Positions 40,591 to 49,010 are shown, numbered from the stretch's first letter. The stretch is 64,000 nt of DNA from Stenotrophomonas sp046736075 (GCF_046736075.1 NZ_CP177163.1:744001-808000); one strand, 5' to 3'. The notes: generated from the letters alone by a model not told the origin. Numbers and translations: made by a program.

Positions 40591-41700
40591 TTACCCTGCG
40601 TCACGTCCCTCCTGCCCGCGCATCGTCTCCAGCATGTGCTCTGCCGAGCCTGACACGAGGATGCGTTGCGCCGCCGCTGCCGACACCGCGGCGCGCGCGA
40701 ACATCGCCTCTTCATGCGCCTGCACCGCCGTGTGCCAGTCGGCGCTGCACAGCGCATCGGCGAGGTCGGCGGCATCACGCAGGGCGAGGTTCGCGCCCTC
40801 GCCCGCCGGCGGCATCACATGCGCCGCGTCGCCGATCAGCGTCACCGCGTGGTGGTGCGCCCAGCGATGGCCCACCGGCAGCGCATGGATCGGCCACGGC
40901 CGTACCGCGTCGTCCGCATCGGCGATCAGGCGGCGCAACGACGGGTGCCAGTCGGTGAAGTGGCGCAGCAGGCCGGCACGGGTCTGGCCGGGGGCGGCTT
41001 CGCCGTCGGCCAGCACCTGCGGCAACGCGGCGTACACGCGCACGTGGGCATCCGCATTGCGTTGGGCGAACAGCGTCAGGGTGCCCTGCTTGGCCACCAG
41101 CGTGCCGCGCCCGACCAGCGCGGCCAGGTCCGGATGATCCACGTCAACGTTGCGCAGCGACAGCTCGTACAGCGTGATGCCGGCGTGTTGCGGCCGCACG
41201 GCGGTCAGCAGCGGCCGCACCTTCGACCAGGCGCCATCGGCGCCCACAACCAGATCAGCGTGCTCGCACGTCCCGTTGCCGAAGTGCAGCGCCACCGACC
41301 GCCCCTCCAACGCCGCCCGCTGCAGCACATGGCCCCAGCGCACCTTGCCCGGCGGCAAGGCAGCCAACAACAGATCGCGCAGATGCCCGCGATCGATCTC
41401 GGGGCGATCGCCATCCTGGCCATCGTCGTCCAGCAGCACCTGGCCCTGTGCGTCGAGCACCCGCATGCCCTGGTCTTCATAGCGCGCCACCTGCTGGAAG
41501 CGCTCGAACAGGCCGGCACTGCGCAGCGCCGCCTGCCCGGTGGCGGCATGCAGGTCGAGCATGCCGCCCTGCGCGCGGGCGTCGGCGGCCGCGTCGGCAT
41601 CGAACAGATCAAACGGGATACCCGCCTGATGCAGGCGGCAGGCCAGCAGCAGACCGGCCGGACCGGCACCGACAATGGCGATACGGGGATACAGGGACAT
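40591..41700 (-). CDS. FAD-dependent monooxygenase (TetX/PHBH-like)
   Basis: A 369-aa class A flavoprotein monooxygenase. The N-terminal dinucleotide motif is 'IAIVGAGPAGLLLACRL'. The 'LVVGADGAWSKVRPLL' (DG motif) and the second FAD motif 'GDAAHVMPPAGEGANLALRD' are complete. TetX and related enzymes hydroxylate antibiotics or aromatics; the substrate here is unknown. The start at 41700 is the second of two adjacent ATGs and has GGAGG at the right distance. It is divergent from a MarR regulator with matching operators over its promoter, so it is expected to be induced by an aromatic or toxic ligand. Confidence 0.9.
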   Translation of the reverse strand: MSLYPRIAIVGAGPAGLLLACRLHQAGIPFDLFDADAAADARAQGGMLDLHAATGQAALRSAGLFERFQQVARYEDQGMRVLDAQGQVLLDDDGQDGDRPEIDRGHLRDLLLAALPPGKVRWGHVLQRAALEGRSVALHFGNGTCEHADLVVGADGAWSKVRPLLTAVRPQHAGITLYELSLRNVDVDHPDLAALVGRGTLVAKQGTLTLFAQRNADAHVRVYAALPQVLADGEAAPGQTRAGLLRHFTDWHPSLRRLIADADDAVRPWPIHALPVGHRWAHHHAVTLIGDAAHVMPPAGEGANLALRDAADLADALCSADWHTAVQAHEEAMFARAAVSAAAAQRILVSGSAEHMLETMRGQEGRDAG

Positions 41701-41721
41701 CATGGCCTCCGCGGCCTTAAA

Positions 41722-41761
41722 CATAGGCCCCTATGATTGTTACCATAGGAGCCTATGTCAA
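41722..41761 (-). promoter_or_regulatory. Promoter and two MarR-type operators
   Basis: Reading on the minus strand: TTGACA (41756-41761), 17-base spacer, AATCAT (41733-41738), driving the monooxygenase gene. Two perfect palindromes of the form CATAGG-NN-CCTATG overlie it: 41744-41757 (spacer) and 41722-41735 (over and after the -10), 22 bases apart. This is a clear MarR-type repression site. Confidence 0.78.
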
Positions 41762-41778
41762 GTGCCCGGAGTGAACGC

Positions 41779-42216
41779 ATGGACCGCCCCGACCCGACGA
41801 ATGTGCCCTCCTTCCTGATCAAGCGGGTGGCTCGCGAGCTGACCCGCCTGGCAGAAACCGAGCTGCGCCCGCTCGGGCTCGGCATGGCCAGCCTGCCGGT
41901 GCTGGACGCCCTGCGCCAGGGCAAGGCCACCACCCAGAGCGAGCTGGCCCGGCTGCTGCGCGTGGAACAGCCCTCGATGGCGCAGACCCTGGCGCGGCTG
42001 GAGCGCGATCAACTGATCCAGCGCTCCCCGGACCCGCATCGGCCCCGCGCCCAGCGCATCGAACTGACCCCGCTGGCGCTGCAGCGGCTGCCGCAGGCGC
42101 GGGAGATCCTCAACGCCGGCAATACCCGCATGCTGGCCGGATTCACGGTCGATGAAACGCTGCTGCTGGCCAGCTTCCTGAAGCGCCTCAGCACCAACCT
42201 CGACCGCGACGCCTGA
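41779..42216 (+). CDS. MarR family transcriptional regulator
   Basis: A 145-aa winged-helix repressor: 'PVLDALRQGKATTQSELARL', 'VEQPSMAQTLARLERDQLIQ' and the wing 'RSPDPHRPRAQRIELTPLAL'. These regulators release DNA on binding phenolic or other small ligands. The ATG at 41779 has GGAG eight bases upstream; an ATG at 41755 would start inside an operator. It is divergent from the monooxygenase, which it probably controls together with itself. Confidence 0.93.
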   Translation: MDRPDPTNVPSFLIKRVARELTRLAETELRPLGLGMASLPVLDALRQGKATTQSELARLLRVEQPSMAQTLARLERDQLIQRSPDPHRPRAQRIELTPLALQRLPQAREILNAGNTRMLAGFTVDETLLLASFLKRLSTNLDRDA

Positions 42217-42231
42217 GGCACCGCGACGCGG

Positions 42232-42435
42232 TTACCCGTAGCGCACCGCGTCGACCACCGCGTCCTGTACTTCCACCCGCACCACGCTGGCGCCGCCGGT
42301 ACTGGCGTGATGCTGGCGCGCCATCGCATCGGCGAAATCGAACGCCACTGCACCATTGGGAAAATCGATGGCGCCCGGGCGCGACGGGTGAACCACGCGC
42401 CACTGGCGCTCCTGGCATTGCACGGTGATCAACAT
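42232..42435 (-). CDS. Conserved 67-aa protein, paralogue 2
   Basis: MLITVQCQERQWRVVHPSRP, 'AVAFDFADAMARQHHASTGG' and final 'DAVRYG'. It is the same length as, and plainly homologous to, the product of 39526-39729; it is thus a second copy 2.7 kb away in the same orientation. The start at 42435 is aligned with that paralogue; an ATG nine bases upstream is also possible. It is convergent with the MarR gene. Function unknown. Confidence 0.72.
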   Translation of the reverse strand: MLITVQCQERQWRVVHPSRPGAIDFPNGAVAFDFADAMARQHHASTGGASVVRVEVQDAVVDAVRYG

Positions 42436-42702
42436 GACGGTCATTCCTATCGTTTCCGTGGCGGGGGCACGGCGACCATCCAGTTCCCTGGGACCGGTGG
42501 CACACGCGGGGGGCATCGGGAGAGCCTCCAGCTCTCGGGAAGCACGATAGATTGCCTCTGCCGTTTCGAACATCGGAATAGTCTGAATTTTTCGCCCGCG
42601 ACCGGTCGGTGTGCGCCGGTCCCGCCACCGCTCAATCAAGCATGCCCGAACGCGAACGGTGCCGATGGCCGGAACGGCGGCACGCGTCGCCTGCGGCCCG
42701 GC

Positions 42703-43170
42703 TCAGGGCGCATCCTGTCGCGCAAGAAGCAGGCGCTTGACGGTATTCCAGCGCTGCCGGGTGTCGCGCTGCAGGTCCATCAGCTCGGCGCGGCCATGCG
42801 TGTCCAGCGCGGGGGCGTGCAGCGCCGCATCCATCGCATCCAGCAGGCGACCTTCGGCGGCGCGGCAGTGGCCCAGATACTGCAGCTCGGCATCGCCCAG
42901 CAGTGCGCCCAGTGCGCCGTAGTACTCGCGCAGCCGCCCGCCCAGTGTGCCGTGAACCTCCGGCACGCCGCCGGCATCGATGACCAGGCGCGACACGCGG
43001 TCGATCACGCGCTCGTTGGCCTGGGCCATCTCCACCAGCAGGTTGACCCAGGCCAGATCGGTGCTGGCCGCCACCTGCACCGCATGGGTGTGGAGCGCGT
43101 GCGCATCACGCGCCAGGCGCAGGACCCGGTTGAGGCGCGGCAGCAGACCGGCAGGCAGGGCGGTGGGCAT
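42703..43170 (-). CDS. Helical protein, possibly DUF2383/ferritin-like, 155 aa
   Basis: An all-helical soluble protein. Segments 'LPRLNRVLRLARDAHALHTH', 'LLVEMAQANERVIDRVSRLV', 'LREYYGALGALLGDAELQYL' and 'DLQRDTRQRWNTVKRLLLAR' suggest a four-helix bundle. The pattern of a helix pair, a 'GTLGG' turn and an acidic helix recalls DUF2383 (PA2169-like) proteins. The ORF can be extended upstream to 43560 but the extension is low-complexity; the ATG at 43170 has a GGAG site. Function unknown. Confidence 0.65.
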   Translation of the reverse strand: MPTALPAGLLPRLNRVLRLARDAHALHTHAVQVAASTDLAWVNLLVEMAQANERVIDRVSRLVIDAGGVPEVHGTLGGRLREYYGALGALLGDAELQYLGHCRAAEGRLLDAMDAALHAPALDTHGRAELMDLQRDTRQRWNTVKRLLLARQDAP

Positions 43171-43316
43171 GGGCAGGCTCCGTGGAAGGCGCAGCCGCCG
43201 CCCGGCACCGCACCCTCCACACTGCGCCGGCACGTCCGGGTTCCAGGTGAGGGCGCCGTTAGGAATTCGTGCCGCCCCGGCGCTACCCTGCCGCCATCGC
43301 CACCGGAGCCGCCCTG

Positions 43317-43577
43317 ATGAACGCCGTCCTGCCGATCCTGCTGTGCTGTGGCCTGCTGGCCGCCTGCTCCACCCCGTCGCCGCCGGCACCGCCCGTTGTC
43401 GGCGGCGACCGCGACAGCCACGGCTGCATCGGTTCGGCCGGCTATCGCTGGTGCACGCGCAGCGGCCAGTGCGAACGGCCGTGGGAGCTGGCCAAGGCGC
43501 AGGGCCTGGACAACACGGCAGCGGCCATCGATGCGTACTGCGCCACGCCGGCTCCGGCAACGCCGCAGACGCGCTGA
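43317..43577 (+). CDS. Small Cys-rich lipoprotein, 86 aa
   Basis: The signal peptide ends in a lipobox (LLAAC, Cys17) and is followed by a Pro-rich spacer and a compact domain 'DSHGCIGSAGYRWCTRSGQC' with 'ERPWELAKAQG' after it. The Cys-rich core is typical of small proteobacterial lipoproteins; function unknown. The ATG at 43317 is the natural start of the signal. It is convergent with the next lipoprotein gene. Confidence 0.75.
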   Translation: MNAVLPILLCCGLLAACSTPSPPAPPVVGGDRDSHGCIGSAGYRWCTRSGQCERPWELAKAQGLDNTAAAIDAYCATPAPATPQTR

Positions 43578-43595
43578 GCGTTCACCGCGTGCGGC

Positions 43596-43844
43596 TCAAT
43601 CGCCCTTGTTCTTGCCGCCGAAATCCAGCGGCTGGTTGCTGCCACGGTTCTCGTTCGACCATACCTGGATGCTGTCGCGGCAGCGGCTTTCGCGCCGGGC
43701 CACCTGGTCGGGCAGTTCCTTGACCAGCGGCGAGTCTTCGCATCGGGGCGGGCCGGCAACCTCATCGGTGGTCGCGCAGGCGGAGAGCGACAGCGAGAGT
43801 ACGGCGGCAACGGCCGCGGTGCGCACACACAGGGACAGGTTCAT
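43596..43844 (-). CDS. Small lipoprotein, 82 aa
   Basis: A lipoprotein signal with lipobox LSAC (Cys about 23), then a polar domain with 'PPRCEDSPLVKELPDQVARR' and 'CRDSIQVWSNENRG'. Not recognised. It lies just after the sensor kinase gene on the same strand (72 bases) and may be part of its operon; a link with envelope signalling is a guess. Confidence 0.65.
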   Translation of the reverse strand: MNLSLCVRTAAVAAVLSLSLSACATTDEVAGPPRCEDSPLVKELPDQVARRESRCRDSIQVWSNENRGSNQPLDFGGKNKGD

Positions 43845-43915
43845 GTGGCCTCGATACGAAGGGGGGAGTGCATCCGATTCTTGGACGCCACGGCAGGCGC
43901 TTCGCCTGCCAAAGG

Positions 43916-45262
43916 TCATGCCAGTCCGACATCCAGCGGCAGACGCATGCGGAACCGGGCACCGCCGGTGACGGCTTCGACCACGGCAATGCTGCCGCCG
44001 TGGCGGTGCACGATCTCGCGCGCCAGATGCAGGCCCAACCCGCTGCCGCTGCCGCTGGGGCGCAGGCGGTGGAAGGGCTCGAAGATCGACTCGCGCTCGG
44101 CCAGCGGCACGCCTGGGCCGTCGTCGCTCACGCACAGCTCCGCAGCGTCATCCAGCGCGATCTCGATGGTGCCGGTGCCGCCGCCGTGGGCGATGGCGTT
44201 CTGCACCAGGCTGGCCACCACCCGGTGCAGGGCATGCGGGTCGCCGCGCACCCATACCGGCTGCGAGGGCGCGTCCACCGAGAATGCGTAGCCGGCATCC
44301 ACCACCAGCGGCGCCACGTCGCCGGCCACCTCGCCGGTCAGCGCGGCCAGGTCCACCCGCTGCGACTGGCTGGCATGGTGATCCAGGCGCTGCAGGTCCA
44401 GCAACTGCTCGGTGATGTTGCCCAGCCGGCTCAGGTCCAGCTGCAGGCGCGCGCGCTCGGCTCCCGCCGGCAGGTTGGCGATGCGCGTTGCCAGGATCGC
44501 GATCGGCATGCGCAGTTCGTGCGCGGCGCCGGCCAGGAACCGGTCCTGCGCGTCGTAGCTTTCACCGATCCGCCGCACCGCTGCGTTGAAGGCATCCACC
44601 AGCGGATAGATCTCCGCCGGCACCGCGCGCGTGTCCAGTCCGGTGCCGCGCTCGGTGACCTGGATCGCCGCGGCCTGCGCCGCCACACGGTTCACCCCGC
44701 GCAGCGAACGATGGATCACCCACGGCGCGGCCACCAGCGTGATCACGATCAGCGGGCCGGCGATCCAGCCACCGAGATAGCGCATCACCACCAGCATCTG
44801 CCGCCACAACCCATGCTGCGGGATGCCGCCCATCATCACGTGTACGCGGCTCTGCTCGTGCTCGCCCACGACCACCCGCGCGGCAAGTTCGTCACCGCGG
44901 GTGCGGGTGCGCACGTCGGTCGGTTCGATGTGTTCGAGCTGCTGCACCAGCGACTGGTAGATCGCCGGCACGGTGCCGTGGGTCAACCGGCGTCCCTGCT
45001 CGTCGGCCGCCACGAACCAGAACGTCGCCGGGCGATCGGGGCTCACCGCATCCACCGCCGCCCAGTCCACGCGCAGGTCGCCGTCGCGCACCTGGATCGC
45101 ATCGGCCAGGGTCTGGCTCAGGTTCCAGTCGATATAGGCCGCACTGCGGTCGCCATAGGCCAGCACCAGCGCACCCAGCGCGATGACCACCATCGTGATC
45201 TGGATCAGGCAGATCTTCCACGCCAGGCTGAAGGACAGCGAGCCGGGCTTGAGGAACTTCAT
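43916..45262 (-). CDS. Sensor histidine kinase
   Basis: A 448-aa two-component sensor. Two membrane helices (about residues 15-36 and 161-183) enclose a periplasmic domain of about 125 residues. HAMP-like sequence follows, then a HisKA dimerisation domain with the phospho-accepting His in 'FLAGAAHELRMPIAILATRI' and an HATPase domain (N box 'LVQNAIAHGG', G1 'DDGPGV', G2 'GSGLGLHLAREIVHRHGG'). It overlaps the regulator gene by ATGA, so both are co-translated. The input signal is unknown; the neighbouring MipA-type gene is a candidate target. Confidence 0.95.
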   Translation of the reverse strand: MKFLKPGSLSFSLAWKICLIQITMVVIALGALVLAYGDRSAAYIDWNLSQTLADAIQVRDGDLRVDWAAVDAVSPDRPATFWFVAADEQGRRLTHGTVPAIYQSLVQQLEHIEPTDVRTRTRGDELAARVVVGEHEQSRVHVMMGGIPQHGLWRQMLVVMRYLGGWIAGPLIVITLVAAPWVIHRSLRGVNRVAAQAAAIQVTERGTGLDTRAVPAEIYPLVDAFNAAVRRIGESYDAQDRFLAGAAHELRMPIAILATRIANLPAGAERARLQLDLSRLGNITEQLLDLQRLDHHASQSQRVDLAALTGEVAGDVAPLVVDAGYAFSVDAPSQPVWVRGDPHALHRVVASLVQNAIAHGGGTGTIEIALDDAAELCVSDDGPGVPLAERESIFEPFHRLRPSGSGSGLGLHLAREIVHRHGGSIAVVEAVTGGARFRMRLPLDVGLA

Positions 45263-45933
45263 GACGCCTCCTTCAACAGATAGCCGATACCGCGCATGAC
45301 ATGCACCTCCACGCGCGCGTCCGCTTCGGCCAGCGCCTTGCGCAGCTTGGACACGTGCGCGTCCAGCGCATTGGACTGGATCGCATCATCGAAGCCGTAC
45401 ACCGCTTCGAGCAGCGCCGCGCGCGCCACCGTGCGCCCCTGGCGCAGGGCCAGCGCTTCAAGCACCAGCAGCTGCCGTCGCGGCAGGGCCAGCAGTACAC
45501 CGTCCACGCTGGCCTGGCGCGCCACGAAATCGAACTGCAGCCGCCCCAGCGCCAGTTCGGGCAATGCGATCTGCGACGGCCGCCGCGAGATCGCACGGAT
45601 GCGCGCCAGCAGCTCCTCGACCGCGAACGGCTTGGTCAGGTAGTCATCCGCCCCTACGTCCAGGCCGGTGACACGGTCGGCGACCGATCCGCGCGCGGTC
45701 AGCATGATCACCGGCAGGTTGGCGATCAGCCCGCGCGCCACCTGCACGAAACCGGCGCCGTCGCCATCGGGCAGTTGCCGGTCCAGCAGCAGGATGTGGT
45801 GCACCCCGGCGCGCAGCGCTTCGGTGGCCTGGGCCATGCTGCCGACCACGTCCACGACCATGCCGTGCCGGCCCAGGCTCACCTGGATGGCGGCCGCCAT
45901 TTCCGGGTCGTCTTCGAGCAGGAGGATGCGCAT
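45259..45933 (-). CDS. OmpR-family response regulator
   Basis: A 224-aa regulator. The receiver domain has the acidic pocket ('LLEDD', about 5-9), the phospho-acceptor Asp in 'ILLLDRQLPDGDG' and the Lys in 'YLTKPF'. The C-terminal winged helix contains 'LPRRQLLVLEALALRQGRTV' and 'SNALDAHVSKLRKAL'. The start is the ATG at 45933; the frame extension upstream is non-coding. It is divergent from the MipA-type gene and coupled to the sensor kinase gene. Confidence 0.95.
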   Translation of the reverse strand: MRILLLEDDPEMAAAIQVSLGRHGMVVDVVGSMAQATEALRAGVHHILLLDRQLPDGDGAGFVQVARGLIANLPVIMLTARGSVADRVTGLDVGADDYLTKPFAVEELLARIRAISRRPSQIALPELALGRLQFDFVARQASVDGVLLALPRRQLLVLEALALRQGRTVARAALLEAVYGFDDAIQSNALDAHVSKLRKALAEADARVEVHVMRGIGYLLKEAS

Positions 45934-46044
45934 GCGGGGTACGGGGGTCGACAGGGGGCTCGATGGTACCGCGCGATCCAGCGCAACGTTCCGACAATGT
46001 AGGCCGTCCATCCTGTCCGCTGGATCCTCCCCCGCGACAGGTAC

Positions 46045-46833
46045 ATGCCCCTCCGTCTTCCTGCATTCCCGCGTCATCCGGCCGCCACCGTGCTGGCACT
46101 GCTGCCGCTGCTGGCCGCCCCCGCCGCCCAGGCCGAGGACACTGCGCCGGCCCCCAAGCGCACCAGCGTCGGCCTGGCCGTGGTGGCGCTGAAGTCGCCC
46201 TATGCCGGCTACGACACCGACACCATCCCGGCACCGCTGATCAGCTACGAAGGCAAGTCGTTCTACTTCCGCGGCGGCGCGATGGGCTACCGCCTGATCA
46301 ACCAGGGTGGCTCGGAGCTGTCGGTCACGCTCTCGCCGTACATGATGCGCTTCAAGCACCGCGACACGGACAACCCGCAGCTGCGCCAGCTCTCCAACCG
46401 CAGCCTGTCGGGCATGGCGGGCCTGGCCTGGCGCCACGGCGCCGACTGGGGCGTGGTCCAGGCCAGCGCCGAGGCCGAGGTCACCGGCCACGGTGGCGGC
46501 TTCGCCGCCGATGCGCGCTACAGCTACCCGCTGCCGGTGGGCAAGGTGCGGCTGATCCCGGGCGTGGGCGTCAACTACGCCAGCAGCAAGCTCAACGACT
46601 ATTACTTCGGCGTCAGCCAGGCCGAAGCGCTGCGCAGCGGGCTGGCCCGCTACGAGGCCGGCAGCGGCGCCTCGCCGTACATGGACATCACCGCGGTGAT
46701 GCCGCTGGGCGCGCACTGGACCGGCACCGCGTCGCTGCGACGCAGCCGGCTCTCCGATGCGGTGCGCGACAGCCCGATGACCCGCGGCGACTACATGGAT
46801 TCAGCCGCCTTCTCCCTCAGTTACGGATTCTGA
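46045..46833 (+). CDS. MipA/OmpV family outer-membrane protein
   Basis: A 262-aa beta-barrel protein. The signal peptide ends AAQA (about 30). The family pattern is clear: 'DTDTIPAPLISYEGKSFYFR', 'GAMGYRLINQGGSELSVTLS', the barrel repeats with 'GVGVNYASSKLNDYYFGVS' and the final aromatic residue ('SLSYGF'). MipA/OmpV proteins are scaffold or adhesion porins and are often regulated by two-component systems for metal or antimicrobial stress. It is divergent from the response-regulator gene. Confidence 0.9.
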   Translation: MPLRLPAFPRHPAATVLALLPLLAAPAAQAEDTAPAPKRTSVGLAVVALKSPYAGYDTDTIPAPLISYEGKSFYFRGGAMGYRLINQGGSELSVTLSPYMMRFKHRDTDNPQLRQLSNRSLSGMAGLAWRHGADWGVVQASAEAEVTGHGGGFAADARYSYPLPVGKVRLIPGVGVNYASSKLNDYYFGVSQAEALRSGLARYEAGSGASPYMDITAVMPLGAHWTGTASLRRSRLSDAVRDSPMTRGDYMDSAAFSLSYGF

Positions 46834-46835
46834 CC

Positions 46836-47066
46836 ATGCCCAAGGGAATCGTACGTCGTGTCGCCGAACGCGCTCTGCAGATCGAGCCGGACCGCAGCGC
46901 CGTCATTGAATGGATTCTGTATTCCCCCCTGCCCGCGTTCGAGGGGCAAACCACCTTCGAACTGGCCTGCAACGGCGAGGGCGAACGTGTACTGGCCCTG
47001 CTCGACGCACACCTGGCGCGCAGCGATGCACCCCGCTGCCTGCCCGGGGCTGCCGGCGCGTCCTGA
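46836..47066 (+). CDS. 76-aa protein resembling a DUF2384/MbcA antitoxin end
   Basis: It begins two bases after the MipA-type stop. 'VIEWILYSPLPAFEGQTTFE' and 'GEGERVLALLDAHLA' resemble the C-terminal toxin-binding domain of Xre/MbcA/ParS antitoxins (WL-x-P-x-P-x-L-x-G-x-x-P/T-x-E...ERV-x-x-LL). The helix-turn-helix part is absent, and no RES/Mbc-type toxin is adjacent. An orphan antitoxin fragment is one reading; a small resident protein sharing the fold is another. Confidence 0.55.
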   Translation: MPKGIVRRVAERALQIEPDRSAVIEWILYSPLPAFEGQTTFELACNGEGERVLALLDAHLARSDAPRCLPGAAGAS

Positions 47067-47117
47067 CGCGCCGCGGCCGGACCCGTACGCCTCCCCCGCA
47101 CGCCACGGAGTCGACCG

Positions 47118-47540
47118 ATGAACCCGAACAGCAAGATCACGCATGCGCCCCGCCCGGGCGTCCCCGCCTCCGCGACGGAGACCAGCGCGGCCGCGGTGCT
47201 GCGCTTCGACGACGCTGTGCGCCAACGCATGGCCATCGACCCGATGACCTACGGCCGCTTCTCCCGCGCCTACATCGCCACGCTGCTGGACGCTTCGCGC
47301 TCGGCGGCCGCCGGCGCGCATACCCGCTGCGTTGATCCGGACTGGATCAGCGCCCGCCGCCGCTGGCTGCACGAGCGCCTGCAGCAACATCCCGAAGAAG
47401 GCCGCGACCAGCGCCTGATCGCGTCCCGCTACGCCGCCGACGGCGTATGGCTGCAAAGCGCCTGCATGGGGCGGCCCGCCGCCGGCGACACCGACCGCGT
47501 TCTGCACGCTCTCATGGCAATGACGCGACCGGCACACTGA
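47118..47540 (+). CDS. Conserved hypothetical protein, 140 aa
   Basis: Not recognised. A soluble, Ala/Arg-rich helical protein: 'VLRFDDAVRQRMAIDPMTYG' and 'ARRRWLHERLQQHPEEGRDQ'. The ATG at 47118 has GGAG eight bases upstream. It lies in the same direction as, and 51 bases after, the 76-aa DUF2384-like gene. No membrane or signal sequence. Confidence 0.6.
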   Translation: MNPNSKITHAPRPGVPASATETSAAAVLRFDDAVRQRMAIDPMTYGRFSRAYIATLLDASRSAAAGAHTRCVDPDWISARRRWLHERLQQHPEEGRDQRLIASRYAADGVWLQSACMGRPAAGDTDRVLHALMAMTRPAH

Positions 47541-47662
47541 GCGAAGCGGCCGCATCGCCGCAGCGCCCTGCACATCCGCGCGCGGCCGGAGTGTGCATAC
47601 TCCCGGCCGTGTCCGCCGCCGGCGGACGGTCCGTGGTTCCGCTGCCTGTCCGGGAGTTGTCG

Positions 47663-48436
47663 ATGCGCCTGCCTGTTGCTGCATGCCTGCTGTTGTTCGC
47701 CGCCACCGCCCATGCCCAGAGCAGCGACGACACGCAACCGCCGTCATTCGATCGTCCCGGCATCGGCTTCTCCACCGACACCGTGCCGCGTGGCGCGCTC
47801 GCGCTGGAACTGGGCCTGCCCAGCCTGGAACGTGATCGCGACGCCGACGGCGTGCTGAGCACGCAGTACAGCAGCGACATCACCCTGCGTGTAGGCCTGG
47901 CCGAACGGCTGGAGCTGCAGGCCTTCGCCACGCCGTGGAACCGGCTGCAGCTGCGTCCGCGCGGCGGCCCCACCCACACCGAACGCGGTGCGGGCGATGC
48001 CGGCCTGGCGCTCAAATTCGCCCTGCCCACGGGATCGGACCGGCACAGTGTGGCCCTGCTCGCCAGCAGCACATTCGCCACCGGCGACCGCGACTTCTCC
48101 GAGGGCGGCACGCAGTACGCGCTTGGGGCCAGCTACGAATACACCTTCAACGACCGGTGGAGCGGCGCGCTGTACGCCAACGCAGTGCGCGGCGCGGGCG
48201 CGGACGAATTCACCTGGTCGCCCAGCCTCAGCGTGGCGCTCACCGACACGGTCAGCAGCTATGTCGAACTGGGCTTCACCAACAGCGACGGCGACCCCTC
48301 CACCGCCATCGCCGGTGCCGGCGTGACCTGGATGCTGCGCCCGCGGGTGCAACTGGATGCCTCGTTCGATGTCGGCCTGGACAACGCCAGCCCCGATCTG
48401 CAGGCCGGGCTGGGCGTGTCGTTCTACTTCGACTAG
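47663..48436 (+). CDS. Outer-membrane transporter-family protein (MetA-like)
   Basis: A 257-aa beta-barrel protein of the 'MetA pathway of phenol degradation' / transporter family (PF13557). The signal peptide ends ATAHA (about 19). 'DRPGIGFSTDTVPRGALALE' and 'LRVGLAERLELQAFATPWNR' open the barrel; the last strand ends 'GVSFYFD' with an aromatic pattern. It probably forms a channel for hydrophobic compounds; substrate unknown. The start at 47663 has a GGGAG site. Confidence 0.85.
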   Translation: MRLPVAACLLLFAATAHAQSSDDTQPPSFDRPGIGFSTDTVPRGALALELGLPSLERDRDADGVLSTQYSSDITLRVGLAERLELQAFATPWNRLQLRPRGGPTHTERGAGDAGLALKFALPTGSDRHSVALLASSTFATGDRDFSEGGTQYALGASYEYTFNDRWSGALYANAVRGAGADEFTWSPSLSVALTDTVSSYVELGFTNSDGDPSTAIAGAGVTWMLRPRVQLDASFDVGLDNASPDLQAGLGVSFYFD

Positions 48437-48464
48437 GCACGGCGGAACAGCGCCCAACGAAAAA

Positions 48465-48496
48465 GGGCCCGCACATCGCTGTGCAAGCCCTTGTTC
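48465..48496 (+). terminator. Imperfect hairpin after the outer-membrane gene
   Basis: GGGC-cc-GCACA-TCGC-TGTGC-aa-GCCC with internal mismatches, about 30 bases after the stop, followed by TTGTTC. It also faces the minus-strand tRNA-Pro. Confidence 0.55.
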
Positions 48497-48510
48497 TGAT
48501 CACCAACAAT

Positions 48511-48587
48511 GGTCGGGACGGCCGGATTTGAACCGACGACCCTCTGCCCCCCAGGCAGATGCGCTACCAGGCTGCGCTACGCCCCGA
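48511..48587 (-). tRNA. tRNA-Pro (anticodon GGG)
   Basis: A 77-base cloverleaf with encoded CCA at 48511-48513. The acceptor stem is CGGGGCG/CGTCCCG. The anticodon arm TCTGC-CTGGGGG-GCAGA gives GGG. It lies 66 bases after the merR-like gene in the same direction, so it may be processed from the end of the thrS-ihfA operon transcript. Confidence 0.97.
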
Positions 48588-48653
48588 TGATGCTGGCAAT
48601 GTCCCCGCCTTGCAGCGGGCCGACGAGTATAAACGATCCGATCGAAAAAGGGT

Positions 48654-49010
48654 TCAGCGGCGCAGCAATTGCAGCACTTCTTCCAGTTCCATCCGCGTCT
48701 GCTTGATGATCTGGTTGCTCAGTGCCGATTCGTCGCGCGCGCCGGCGCCTTCCAGGCGCAGCCGCGCGCCGCCGATCGTGTAGCCCTGTTCGTAGAGCAG
48801 GCCGCGGATCTGGCGCACCATCAGCACGTCGTGGCGCTGGTAGTAGCGGCGGTTGCCACGGCGCTTGGCCGGCTCGAGACTGGGAAACTCGGTTTCCCAG
48901 TAACGCAGCACGTGCGGTTTGACATCGCACAGTTCGCTGACTTCACCGATGGTGAAGTAGCGCTTGGCCGGTATCGGCGGAAGTTCGCGGTTACTGCCCG
49001 GATCCAGCAT
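48654..49010 (-). CDS. MerR family transcriptional regulator
   Basis: A 118-aa MerR-type protein. The HTH ('RYFTIGEVSELCDVKPHVLR', about 17-36) is followed by 'YWETEFPSLEPAKRRGNRRY' and 'VRQIRGLLYEQGYTIGGARL', then a short helix. This protein is conserved immediately downstream of ihfA in xanthomonads and other gamma-proteobacteria, though its targets are unknown. The start at 49010 overlaps the ihfA end by 20 bases. Confidence 0.93.
   Translation of the reverse strand: MLDPGSNRELPPIPAKRYFTIGEVSELCDVKPHVLRYWETEFPSLEPAKRRGNRRYYQRHDVLMVRQIRGLLYEQGYTIGGARLRLEGAGARDESALSNQIIKQTRMELEEVLQLLRR

Noticed and set aside
41755..41778. ATG at 41755 as the MarR start
   Set aside because: It lies inside the operator palindrome and has no ribosome-binding site; the ATG at 41779 has GGAG at the right distance.
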